Assembly (NCBI GenBank): GCA_965226865.1
Contig: CBDDEH010000003.1
Span: forward strand, 1 to 64,000
Length of the DNA: 64,000 bases
DNA from: CBDDEH01 sp965226865
GTDB lineage: Bacteria; Chloroflexota; Dehalococcoidia; Lucifugimonadales; JAGWBF01
Reading direction: 5' to 3'
In this document: positions 52,340 to 61,248 of the stretch, piece after piece
How the letters are laid out: every line of letters starts with the position of its first letter
Numbering within the stretch: position 1 is the first letter of the stretch
Program-made: the position numbers and the translations under genes
Notes under the pieces: model-generated
What the model saw: the letters and a program-made list of their open reading frames with translations, nothing else
The model's database searches: none
Told to the model about the DNA's origin: nothing

Positions 52340-54004
52340 ATGAAGAAGAAGCACCTACAGCCGCTCACCCCGGCGGCCCTGTACGCCAGGGTGTCCAGCG
52401 ACCGGCAGGACGTTGACCTGTCCGTGTCCGCCCAACTGAGGGCGCTCAAAGACTACGCCAAGGCGAACGGCTACTCAGTAGCCCGCGAATACGTGGACGA
52501 GGCCGAGAGCGGCCGCGTGGCCGACAGACCCCAGTTCAGAGAGATGATCGAACAGGGGAGCCAGCCAAAGGCCCCGTTTGAGGTCATCTTGGTATGGAAA
52601 TTCTCCCGCTTCACCCGCAAGCGGGAGCACGCCGTCGCCTTCAAGTCCATGCTGCGGCGCAAGGGCATCCGCGTCGTGTCCATCACCGAGCACGCCGACG
52701 ACTCCCCCACCGGCAAGCTCATGGAGGCCATCATCGAGAGCATCGATGAGTTTTACAGCGAAAATCTTGCGCAGGACGTTGTCCGGGGTATGAGGGAAGC
52801 CGCCTCACGCGGCTTCTTCCTCGGCTCCAAGGCCTCCTTCGGCTACAGGAGGGTCAAGGTCAGCGACGGGGTGAAGGAGCGTCCCACGCTGGAGGTAGAC
52901 CCCGCCACCGCTCCGGTGGTGAAGGAGATATTCGAGAGCTCGCTGCAGGGCAACGGTCTCAAGGAGATATGCAAGGCCCTGAACGACCGGGCGTCACCAA
53001 CAGGGGCAAGCGCTGGTACAAGGGCGGACTCCACTACCTGCTGACCAACGAGGCTTACACCGGAACAGCCGTCTGGGGCAGAATCACCAAGGGAGAGAAG
53101 GCCCAAGACCCGGTGCGGGTGGAGGGAGCGTGGCCCCGCCCTGGTGTCGAGGGAGCTGTTCGACGCCGTGCAGCAGGCGATGCGGGACCGCGCCCCCAAG
53201 GTGCAGAGGCCCGGTAGAGTGGGGAGCAAGTTCCTGCTGAGTGGTCTGCTGAAGTGCGGCGTGTGTGGCAGGCCCTACTCCGGCCAGGGGGCCAAGAGCG
53301 GCCAGTTCGCCTACTACGTCTGCGGCACCCTGTTCAGGGAAGGCGCAGGGACGTGCACCGCCCGCTACCTGAACGCCCCCAGGGTCGAGGACTTTGTGGT
53401 AGAGAAGATAAGGGAGCGCATTCTGACCGAGGAGACCATCGTAGAGTTGGTGACGCTGGTGGCAGAGGAGATCGACGCCATGGCCGGGGAGCTGTCCGGT
53501 AGGCTGGAGGTCATCGACGCCGAGCTGGGGGACGTGCAGAGCAGGCTCCAGAGGCTCTACGAGGCCCTTGAGACCAGCGAGTTGACGCTGGAGGTCCTAT
53601 CGCCCCGAATCTTCTCTCTGAGGCACCGTGAGGAGCAGCTGGAGGCTGCGCGTGAGGACACCGCAACTCAGCTTGAGCAGCGCAGGGTGGAGCTACCGAC
53701 CACCGAGGAGATCAAGGGGTACGTGGCGGACTTCCGGGAGTTCCTGAAGGATGGGACGTTCCCTGAGCGCAAGGCCCTCATCCGCAACTTCGTGGAGGGC
53801 ATCGAGATCACCGGAGACGAGGCGATGCTGACGTACACCATCCCCATGCCCAGCGATGGAGTGACCCGCGAATCGGCCTCGGTTCTTGATTTCGTCCAGT
53901 CCGGCCCACCAAACTTGACGGTAGACAGAACCGGGCTGTGTAGGGCCATCTCCTCGGCATCTTTCCCAGGGATGGGGCTGTCGTCGGGCATCGGAATCGT
54001 GTAG
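52340..54004 (+). pseudogene. serine recombinase A with two compensating frameshifts
   Basis: ATG 52340 after AAGGAGG starts with TPAALYARVSSDRQDVDLSV, the resolvase domain with nucleophilic Ser, then VWKFSRFTRKREHAVAFKSM. Near 52990 one G is missing, and near 53136 one C is extra, so a 150-bp stretch (GGLHYLLTNEAYTGTAVWG) is out of frame while both ends agree. The zinc ribbon (LKCGVCGRPYSGQGAKSG) and coiled coil follow. From about 53885 the frame enters the tail of the oppositely directed recombinase B, so the true end is near there. The paired errors could be sequencing artefacts. Confidence 0.75.
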
Positions 54005-55488
54005 CGCACCACGGCGTTGCCGGGCATGACGACGATCTCCTTGACGAAACTCTCGATGAAGGCCCTGCGCTCCGTCAACTCGCTCTCGTTCAGGAACACA
54101 CTCAGGTCCCGGGCGTAGGCTGTGATTGTCTCCACATCGTCCAGGACCTCCCTGCGCTGGGAGAGGATCGTCCTCGTCTCCCCCGCCGTGGCCTCAAGCT
54201 TCTCCTGACGCTCTCGGTGGTCGCGGATACGGGGTTTGAAGTCGTCGATGTCCAGATCGGTGGTTTCCGCCAGGTCGTAGAGCCGTTCCAGCCTGCGCTT
54301 CACGTCCACAAGCTCAGCCTCTACGGTCTCCAACCTCTGTCTCTGCTCCCTGGCCACCCCGTCCATCTCTTCGTCCACCATTCTGACCAACTCCCGGATG
54401 TTGGACTCGGTGAGCACATTCTCCCGAATCTTGCCGACTACCAACTCCTCGAAGCGCCGGGCGTTGAGTCTGGGGACGTTGCAGGCCCCGCTGCCTCGCT
54501 TCATCACCGACTGGCAGACGTAGTAGGAGAACTTCCCGCTCTTGGCGTCCTGGCCGGAGAGGGCGCGGTTGCACCGCTTGCACTTGACCAGCCCGCTAAG
54601 CAGGTAGGAGCTGCCGACCCGCCTGGGATGGACTCTCTTGGGCGCACGGGACCGCATCAGCTTGTTCACCCGTCGAAATTGAGACTTGGAGACGATGGCG
54701 GGGAAAGCCTTCTCCACCCGCACCGGCTCGGCCTTGTCCTTGGCCTTGGTTCCCCAGACCAGGGTTCCGGTGTACGACTCGTTGCGGAGGATGATGTGGA
54801 CGCCGTTCTTGGACCAGAGCCTGCCGGTGGGGTTGGCGATACCCTCGTCGTTGAGGGTGCGGGTGATGTTCAGGATTCCCCTGCCTACCTCGGCCATACC
54901 GAAGATGCGCTCCACTACGGCGGAGGTCGCCGCGTCGGGTTCGAGGGTGGGCCGCTTCTTGGCCCCGTCCTGCACCATGAGCTTGCGGTAGCCATACGGC
55001 ACGCGGCTGGCGACCCAGAAGCCTCTAGAGGCGGCCTCTCGCATACCCCGGACAACTTCCTGCGCCAGATTTTCGCTGTAAAACTCGTCCACGCTCTCGA
55101 TGATGGCCTCCATGAGCTTGCCCGTGGGGGAGTCATCGGCGTGCTCGGTGATGGATACCACCCTGACACCCTTGCGCCGGAGCATGGCCTTGAAGGCCAC
55201 GGCGTGCTCTCGCTTCCTGGTGAACCTTGAGAACTTCCAAACGAGAATCTCCTTAAAGGGAGCCTCCGGCTTGGCGGCCTCATCCAGCATCCTTCGGAAC
55301 TGGGGCCGGTTGGCGGTGCGTCCGCTCTCGGCCTCGTCCACGTATTCACGCGCGACCAGGTAGCCGTTCCTCTCGGCATAGTCCCTGAGCGCTCGCAGCT
55401 GGGCCGCTACCGACAGGTCCACGTCCTGGCGGTCGCTGGAGACCCTGGCGTAGAGGGCCGCCGGTGTCAGATCAAGTCGGTCATTCAT
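53668..55488 (-). CDS. serine recombinase B (large serine integrase type)
   Basis: ATG 55488 follows GGAGGAGAGG and overlaps the stop of the ribbon-helix-helix gene by eight bases; about 606 codons to the stop. TPAALYARVSSDRQDVDLSV holds the catalytic Ser; REHAVAFKAMLRRKGVRVVS, the recombinase domain (GTLVWGTKAKDKAEPVRVEK), a zinc ribbon (VKCKRCNRALSG, then YYVCQSVMKRGSGAC) and a coiled coil follow. The genuine tail seems to be STVKFGGPDWTKSRT near 53885; the last 70 codons are antisense to recombinase A. Otherwise intact, it could be the integrase of the surrounding element. Confidence 0.85.
   Translation of the reverse strand: MNDRLDLTPAALYARVSSDRQDVDLSVAAQLRALRDYAERNGYLVAREYVDEAESGRTANRPQFRRMLDEAAKPEAPFKEILVWKFSRFTRKREHAVAFKAMLRRKGVRVVSITEHADDSPTGKLMEAIIESVDEFYSENLAQEVVRGMREAASRGFWVASRVPYGYRKLMVQDGAKKRPTLEPDAATSAVVERIFGMAEVGRGILNITRTLNDEGIANPTGRLWSKNGVHIILRNESYTGTLVWGTKAKDKAEPVRVEKAFPAIVSKSQFRRVNKLMRSRAPKRVHPRRVGSSYLLSGLVKCKRCNRALSGQDAKSGKFSYYVCQSVMKRGSGACNVPRLNARRFEELVVGKIRENVLTESNIRELVRMVDEEMDGVAREQRQRLETVEAELVDVKRRLERLYDLAETTDLDIDDFKPRIRDHRERQEKLEATAGETRTILSQRREVLDDVETITAYARDLSVFLNESELTERRAFIESFVKEIVVMPGNAVVRYTIPMPDDSPIPGKDAEEMALHSPVLSTVKFGGPDWTKSRTEADSRVTPSLGMGMVYVSIASSPVISMPSTKLRMRALRSGNVPSFRNSRKSATYPLISSVVGSSTLRCSS
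53885..53945. other. tail-to-tail junction of the two recombinase genes
   Basis: Here the 3' ends of recombinases A and B meet. The shared stretch contains GACGGTAGACAGAACC, the reverse of the R1 core, and CGTCCAGTCCGGCCC, which matches the start of the R3 tails elsewhere. It is a candidate recombined attachment site. Confidence 0.45.
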
Positions 55489-55714
55489 CAGCCTCTCCTC
55501 CTTCTGTCTGGTCATGTCCCGTCTGTCGGGTTCGCAGTCTTTCCAGTCGCTCCCGTCTACGCCACTCCCTTTCCTCCATGTAGAGGCGGACCGCCTCTCG
55601 GAGCAGCTCGCTCACGGTGCGGTCCTCCTCCTTGACCACCTGCCGCAGATTTTGGGCCATCTCCGGGGGGAGGGAGAAGGTGATGGTGTCAGTGTTCCTC
55701 AACTTTGGGGGCAT
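55481..55714 (-). CDS. ribbon-helix-helix transcription regulator
   Basis: 77 residues. NTDTITFSLPPEMAQNLRQV then VKEEDRTVSELLREAVRLYM is a CopG/MetJ-type strand-helix-helix DNA-binding domain; the remaining 25 residues are basic and acidic. It lies directly before recombinase B, overlapping by eight bases, so it probably represses or regulates that integrase. The product starts at ATG 55714. Confidence 0.75.
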   Translation of the reverse strand: MPPKLRNTDTITFSLPPEMAQNLRQVVKEEDRTVSELLREAVRLYMEEREWRRRERLERLRTRQTGHDQTEGGEADE

Positions 55715-56196
55715 GGTCTCTCTTCTCGTCTGCTGTTATAGCACTGCGTCTTACTATACACCGCCGGCAACCGACCTTCAACCGCCACCAGGGAGGAGCC
55801 GCCGCCAGGATCGGCGGGTTCCGAGCACTGCAACAAATGTCCCGTTTCGGCCTGTTGGGGGCTGACACGGTAGGTGCAGAGAATGCCCTTGTGTCCCCTA
55901 TAGGAAACCCTGGGAACTGCTTTAGTGCATGGGTGCAACATGCTTCCGAGGCCACAGAGCACTGGTCCGTCGATGCCCTGGTCGGGGTGGTTCTCGCTAG
56001 GAGCCGTACCTGACAACTGGTCGGGATGGGCGGTGTGCGGCGTATCAACGATGAGATCCTGACGCATCAGTTCTGCACCAAATTGCAATCGTGAGGGCGG
56101 AAGGGGCATGAAGGGTGGAGAAGCCCTCAAAAAGGGTCCCAGCAGCCATGCAGGGACAAGCCCCTACAGGAAGTGGTCGAAACGGCGGAGTTGCAC
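55715..56196. other. intergenic gap
   Basis: No gene, repeat or terminator that I can support. It contains the promoter region of the ribbon-helix-helix gene on the minus strand and the end of the downstream replication-relaxation gene. Confidence 0.3.
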
Positions 56197-57294
56197 TTAT
56201 ACAACTGGGTACAACGACCTCAACTGCACGCGGTCGGTGCTGTTTAGCCCGTCTGATGACGATGCAGGCGGAGACTCTCGCCATGAGTTGCCCAGGATGC
56301 CACGTTCGGCGAGGGTTTCGACGTTGGAGGTGATGATGGGCGGCCCGTTCAGTCTGTCAGCGGCATGGAGAAAAGCGTCCTCGCTGCCGGGTGTCTCGAA
56401 GACGAAGAGCACCCCGGGCGGGAGTCCATCGTGGTCCTGCTGCGCCCAACCGCTTAGGAAGTACCGGCGGTAGGACTCCAGGCGGGCGAGGATGCGCTTA
56501 GGTGTGGTGGCCCGACGCTCGAACTCCAGCAGGTAGGGACGCCACCGGCCCCGGTACTCCAAGGTGAAGGAGGCGTCGGGGTGTATCACGTAGGTGGTCC
56601 AGTCGTAGCGGTAGCCGATGCTGGAGCGGGAGGTGGGCAGCAGGTCGAACAGGTCGTGGTCCGGGGAGTGGGCGACTTCGGCGGTCAGGGCGGCGGCGAA
56701 ACCGGTGACCCCGGCGTGATGACGGAGCTGGGAGGCAAGGGCGCGCAGCGCGGTCCCTGCGTAAACGTCAGGGTTCGAGAACGAGGGCTCAGCGCTCCAC
56801 CGGTCGAGGGTGAGCCCGACAGCGGCCCGGTCCCTGCGGGCCAGGTAGGTAAGCCCCTCGTCGGTGAGCATGTGCAAGGGGCTGTCCGCTCGCACGAGAC
56901 CGTGTTGGCTCAGGGAGCGGAGGACCTGATTGACACGACGCTGGGTGACGCCTCCCATCAGTCCTGCGAGCTGCTCAAGGGTGCACAGTGGCCAGGCGGC
57001 CAGCAGGTCGAGGGCGTCTTTGTCAGCGCGTGTCAACTGCACCGCGAGGTCCGGCGCGAGCTGCTGGGACGGTTCGGGCATGGCAGCCTGTACGCCAAAG
57101 GGGTAAAGGGCGCCGGGATTCGGCTTGGGGTTCTCGCGGAGGAAGGAGTATGACGAGGCCAGCAGGCGGTCCATCCAAGCCAGGATATCGGGCAGACTGG
57201 TGTCCGGGGAGACCCGCACTGGAGGGTCGTCACCTAGGCCGCTCCCACACTGCTGCCAGACGACTCCTTGTATCTTGGTTTTGGTGTGTAACAA
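56197..57294 (-). CDS. replication-relaxation family protein
   Basis: 365 residues from TTG 57294; ATG 57174 is possible. A winged helix at 85-140 (LTRADKDALDLLAAWPLCTL then GVTQRRVNQVLRSLSQHGLV) is followed by LTYLARRDRAAVGLTLDRWS and the Replic_Relax core with IHPDASFTLEYRGRWRPYLL EFERRATTP, where PDA and LEFERRA carry a PD-(D/E)xK-like acidic set. This is the clearest member of the family here and is homologous to 49139-50737. It probably serves an integrated element together with recombinase B. Confidence 0.8.
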   Translation of the reverse strand: MLHTKTKIQGVVWQQCGSGLGDDPPVRVSPDTSLPDILAWMDRLLASSYSFLRENPKPNPGALYPFGVQAAMPEPSQQLAPDLAVQLTRADKDALDLLAAWPLCTLEQLAGLMGGVTQRRVNQVLRSLSQHGLVRADSPLHMLTDEGLTYLARRDRAAVGLTLDRWSAEPSFSNPDVYAGTALRALASQLRHHAGVTGFAAALTAEVAHSPDHDLFDLLPTSRSSIGYRYDWTTYVIHPDASFTLEYRGRWRPYLLEFERRATTPKRILARLESYRRYFLSGWAQQDHDGLPPGVLFVFETPGSEDAFLHAADRLNGPPIITSNVETLAERGILGNSWRESPPASSSDGLNSTDRVQLRSLYPVV

Positions 57295-57452
57295 TCACTT
57301 CACTTAGGTGGATCGGGGCGCGGCAGACCGCAACCTCCCAGGTCATAGAAGACCGTCACGAAGCGAGGGTCGCCGCACCCCTCCCGAACAGAGCCCGAAC
57401 AGTATCCGTGGTTGGGTGTCAAGGTCTTTGCCAAATTGAGGAGTAGATACCT

Positions 57453-58387
57453 CTATCCGGGCCGCACAACCCAGGGTGTTTGCCGCCGAGCTAGCGCGTT
57501 CAACTGCAACAGCAGCTTGCGCATCACTGCCACCAAGGCCAAGTTTCCGGGTTTCCCACGTTGACGCAGGTTCTGGTAGAAACGGCGTAGTTCGCCATTG
57601 ACCTGAATCACTGAGCATGCACAGAGGTAGAGGGCTTTACGCACTATGCCGCGGCCGCCCCGGATTGCCCTCTGGCCTCGCTTCTGGCCGCTATCTCGAG
57701 ACCAGGGGGCCAGACCCCCACCAGGGAGGTCAATGCTTTGCTGTCCCAATGGCCCAGTTCGGGCAGATGGGCTACCAGGATGGCAGCGGTCAATGGTCCC
57801 ACACCAGGCACGGTGCGGTACAACGCGGCGCGCTGGGCCAGGGAAGAGCTACTCTGCAGCGCTTCCTGGTACTCCTCCTCCAGCTGCGCAATCTCCTTAT
57901 CCAGCCAGGCGATGTGGCGCTTGGTAGAGTTGGCAACGGCAGCGGAGACGCCCTTGTCCAGCCGGTTCAGCTCCTGGACTCGCTGTTCCACGAACTGCCG
58001 CCGCCTGCGCAGCAAGTCCTGCAATTCCTCGCGTTCCGGCTCCAGTTCCGGCGTGTCTGAATCAGGGAACACCTGGCCGAAACGGGACAGCACCTGAGCG
58101 TCTCTAGGATCGGTTTTGGCTTCGTAGCCGCAGGCCCGGGCGAAGGAACGCACCCGGCTCGGGTGAGCCACGCGCACTGCTATCTCGGCCTTCCGCAACC
58201 GGCTGACCAGTAGCCGCTCGTACCCGCCGGTGGATTCGCACACGGTCATGGTGGTGCACTGCTCCTTCAGATGTCTCAGCAGCCTGGTAATGCTTTTCGC
58301 CGTGTTGCCGAACCGGAGTACCGGACCCTCTGATACCGAAACGTCCAAGCTGACTTTGCCTACGTCAATGCCTGCTACCACTTCCAT
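57453..58387 (-). pseudogene. IS110-family transposase, frameshifted (third copy)
   Basis: ATG 58387 begins EVVAGIDVGKVSLDVSVSEG, then ESTGGYERLLVSRL, AKTDPRDAQVLSRFG (DEDD acids) and PGVGPLTAAILVAHLPELG. Near 57710 the frame shifts by one base; beyond it WSRDSGQKRGQRAIRGGRG and the C-terminal helix VRKALYLCACSVIQV are in another frame, ending near 57453. It is a different IS110 lineage from the pair at 29.9-34.1 kb. The frameshift disables it. Confidence 0.85.
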
Positions 58388-58669
58388 GTCTTACCCTCCC
58401 GGTTTGATGGTGCCTGTGTCCTCCACACTTGTAGATGCGGGCCCGAAGCCCGTGTATCCGTTCGGAGCGACCAGTACGGAGGGAAGGGTGTCTCACTGTT
58501 CGCCGGTGCAGTCCAGGGTTCCGCCTGGCTCACCCAGTTGCTTGCGACGCGCCCTCCCCGCCTGCCCAGCCAATAGGCCTATTGACCGAGCGTATTGATC
58601 ATACAAGTTGCCTGGGCCAATCGAGCCCGCATCTTGCAAGGACGGGCCAGTAATTCGCAGGAGGTGCTC

Positions 58670-59260
58670 ATGGAGCGAGAAGTGATCTACGTAGGCATCG
58701 ATGTAGCCAAGGCCCAGGTGGACGTTGCCATCCGTCCAGCAGACGACAGATGGCGGGTGTCCCATGACGAGGCAGGGATCAGGCAGCTGGTCTCCCGGCT
58801 GAAGACCCTGGAACCGGTCATGGTGCTGCTGGAGGCCTCGGGCGGCTTGGAACTGCCCTTGGTGGCTGCCCTGGCAGTGCCGGTGGTCGTCGTCAACCCG
58901 CGCCAGGTGCGAGACTTCGCCAGGGCCACTGGGAAGCTGGCGAAGACGGACTCGCTTGACGGAAGCTGGCGAAGACGGTCAGCTAGCCCACTTCGCCGAA
59001 GTCATCCGGCCGCCTGTGCGCCCTCTACGGGACGCCGAGACCCAGGCCCTCAACTCTCTGGTCGCCCGCAGGCACCAGGTGATGACCATGCTGGTCTCGG
59101 AGAAGAACCGCCTGAGCTCCGCCACCGTCGCCGTGCGTCCCCGCATCGAGGCCCACATTGCATGGCTGGAGCAGGAGTTGGACGACCTGGACGAGGGCTT
59201 GCGGCAGACTCTCCGTCAGAGTCCCGTATGGCGGGAGAAGGATGACCTGTTGCGCAGACC
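58670..59260 (+). pseudogene. IS110-family transposase, frameshifted and truncated (fourth copy)
   Basis: ATG 58670 after AGGAGGTG starts with VIYVGIDVAKAQVDVAIRPA, then LLEASGGLELPLVAAL and FARATGKLAKTD. An 18-base string (58932-58949) recurs at 58961-58978 and its insertion shifts the frame. Frame two resumes with DGQLAHFAEVIRPPVRPLRD and a coiled coil, and is cut at 59260 by the IS3 element. The C-terminal Ser domain is missing. It is divergently placed to the copy at 57453-58387. Confidence 0.8.
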
Positions 59261-59289
59261 TGACCTGCCCCCAATAGTTGTACCGCAAA

Positions 59290-60180
59290 TCATGAGACAC
59301 TGATAGCGCTTGGAGCAGAGGAGGTGAGGATGGCCTCTGGAGCAGGAGGGCGATAGCCCAGGGCGCTGTGGGGGCGTTGGTGGTTGTACTCGTGGCGCCA
59401 CTGCTCGGTGAGGACCTGCACCTCCCAGAGGGTATCGAAGAGCTCCCGGTCCAAGAGTTCGTCCCTAAGCTTGCCGTTGAAGCTCTCAACATACCCATTC
59501 TCCCAAGGGCTACCCGGTGTGATGAAGAGGGTTGTGACTCCCACCCCTTGGAGCCACAACCGCACCGCCCTGGCGGTGAACTCCGGCCCGTTGTCCGAGC
59601 GGAGGTGCTCCGGCACGCCACGCTGGACCATGAGGTCCCCCAGGCATTCAATGACATGGGGTGAGCGTAACGAGCGACCCACATGGATGGCCAGACACTC
59701 CCTGGTATACTCATCCACCACTGTCAGGAGACGAACGGGTTTGCCGTCACTGGTACGAAGGGCCACAAAGTCGTATGCCCAGACGTGGTTCCGTCGTTGT
59801 GGCCTCAGCCGCACGCAGGAGCCGTCAGTAAGCCAGAGTCGGCCCCGTTTGGGCTGTTTGGCTGGTACCTTGAGTCCTTCCCGTCGCCAGATCCGCTCCA
59901 CCCGCTTGTGGTTCACTCTCCATCCCTCCCATTGCAGCATGGCAGTCACCCGCCGGTACCCATACCGTCCGTACCGACTGGCCAGCCGAACCACTGCCAT
60001 CGTCAGGGCCTCCTCATCATCGGCCACTGTTGCAGTGTACCTCTGTGTTGACTGGGGTTGCTCAAGCGCCCGGCAAGCGCGCCGCTCAGAGATGCCATAC
60101 CGTTCCCGTGCCAACTCCACGCATCTCCGCCGGCGGGCCGGGCTCAGAAGTTTCCCCGTGCTGCCTCCTTCAGAATCTGG
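59290..60180 (-). CDS. IS3 transposase OrfB (integrase core)
   Basis: ARERYGISERRACRALEQPQ and STQRYTATV start the HTH_21-like region; then RYGYRRVTAMLQWEGWRVNH, NHVWAYDFVALRTSDGKPVR with the first Asp, LRSDNGPEFTARAVRLWLQG with the second, and NGYVESFNGKLRDELLDREL with the Glu. All DDE residues of IS3-type integrases are present. The start is not independent: a -1 frameshift from orfA near 60150-60180 should give an OrfAB fusion. The frame is open further upstream, but that part is antisense-like sequence over orfA. Confidence 0.85.
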   Translation of the reverse strand, partial: PDSEGGSTGKLLSPARRRRCVELARERYGISERRACRALEQPQSTQRYTATVADDEEALTMAVVRLASRYGRYGYRRVTAMLQWEGWRVNHKRVERIWRREGLKVPAKQPKRGRLWLTDGSCVRLRPQRRNHVWAYDFVALRTSDGKPVRLLTVVDEYTRECLAIHVGRSLRSPHVIECLGDLMVQRGVPEHLRSDNGPEFTARAVRLWLQGVGVTTLFITPGSPWENGYVESFNGKLRDELLDRELFDTLWEVQVLTEQWRHEYNHQRPHSALGYRPPAPEAILTSSAPSAISVS

Positions 60181-60422
60181 TTGTCCAACGTCAGGTCCGC
60201 TACCGCACGCCTGAGTCGTCCGTTCTCCGCTTCCATCTCCCGCAACCGCCTCGCCTGGTCTATTCTCAGCCCCCCATACTGCTGCCGCCACCGGTAAAAC
60301 GTATGGTCTGATACCCCGATACCCCTGCATGCCTGGGCCACCGTCTCCCCTTGCGCCAGGGCCACCTCCGCTTCCCGCAGCTTCCCTATGATCTCTTCTA
60401 CACTGCGCTTTTTACTCGCCAT
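60144..60422 (-). CDS. IS3 transposase OrfA (HTH protein)
   Basis: 92 residues from ATG 60422. SVEEIIGKLREAEVALAQGE then TVAQACRGIGVSDHTFYRWR QQYGGL is the HTH_Tnp_1 domain of IS407-type OrfA; a leucine-zipper-like helix RLREMEAENGRLRRAVADLT follows, ending LDNQILKEAARGNF. It overlaps orfB by about 40 bp, the usual place for programmed frameshifting. Confidence 0.88.
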   Translation of the reverse strand: MASKKRSVEEIIGKLREAEVALAQGETVAQACRGIGVSDHTFYRWRQQYGGLRIDQARRLREMEAENGRLRRAVADLTLDNQILKEAARGNF

Positions 60423-60490
60423 TGACTACCCCCTCTCACCAGCTCCACTTTACGAGTTTATAACTGGACCAGTTTTTGGGGGGCAGGTCA

Positions 60491-61058
60491 GGGTTCCTTC
60501 ATAGCAGCCGGTAGCGAATACGACGACACACCAGAGGCTCTCAGAGCGAGGCCTGGATTCAGTGGTATCAGCCAGGCCGCCATCGACGAAGCCAGAGCGT
60601 TGGTTGTGGAAGCGGGCTACGGGGACGGCGTAGAGGTAGACTACCTGATCAGAGGCACCACTTTTGTGGATGCTGAAACGGGCTTTGGCGTTTTCTATGA
60701 CGAAGCCTTGAACAGAGACTACGACTTGGCAGGTGCGACACTCGGTCTCCAGACGGCGGATCCCTTTGAAAACCTGGCCTCCTATTATCTGGACCCCAGC
60801 GCTCCCGTCAACCTTGCCAACTACGACAATCCTGCAGCACGTACCCTAATAAAGCTGGTCGGGAGTACGCCGAACGGCCCAGGTAGAGTGGCGCTGGTTG
60901 AAGACGTAAAAGAGTTCCTCCATGAGGATGTCCCGGCTTCCTTCCTGCTGTGGGGCGACTTTCCAGCCGTTTTGAAGACTTACGTCATGGGTTTTCCCGA
61001 CAGCGACCTTGGACTCTATGGCCGGTACAGGTTCGATCACATCTGGCTAGATAAGTAA
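60491..61058 (+). pseudogene. SBP_bac_5 peptide-binding protein, C-terminal fragment
   Basis: The frame opens at the IS3 boundary and reads SFIAAGSEYDDTPEALRARP, ARALVVEAGYGDGVEVDYLI, LNRDYDLAGATLGLQTADPF and a normal end FDHIWLDK. This matches the last third of oligopeptide-binding proteins (helix plus the second lobe's closing strands). The rest was lost when the IS3 junction formed. GTG/TTG starts within it are unlikely to be used. It ends 22 bp before a strong terminator. Confidence 0.75.
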
Positions 61059-61080
61059 CGGGTCCGACCCTGTTCGAAAA

Positions 61081-61114
61081 GAAATGGGGAGGAAAACCTC
61101 CCCATTTCTTTTTT
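61081..61114 (+). terminator. rho-independent terminator
   Basis: GAAATGGGGAGG, AAAA loop, CCTCCCCATTTC, then six T. It would end the transcript of the peptide-binding gene. The 3' part CCCATTTCTTTTTTAGG is repeated in tandem directly after it, to about 61134. Confidence 0.88.
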
Positions 61115-61248
61115 AGGCCCATTTCTTTTTTAGGATCACCTTTAACCCTATTTCCGCTGAAGTAAAGCTGCCCCTGGTTCCGGTTTGGTGATATACTTCA
61201 TCGCAACCGCTGATAACGGGCGACTAGAAGAGCAGGTGCATATTAGAC

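Larger units (their letters stand above)
59261..60490 (-). mobile_element. IS3-family element (IS407-like group)
   Basis: Ends read TGACCTGCCCCC on both sides (59261-59272 and reversed at 60479-60490), as in the IS407 group. It encodes orfA and orfB on the minus strand. The four bases outside the ends differ (GACC and GGGT), so no target duplication is present, and the flanks belong to different genes. A deletion or recombination between IS copies is likely. Confidence 0.85.

Noticed and set aside
54217..55230. 337-codon plus-strand frame antisense to recombinase B
   Set aside because: It lies wholly opposite a well-supported recombinase gene and has no recognisable features.
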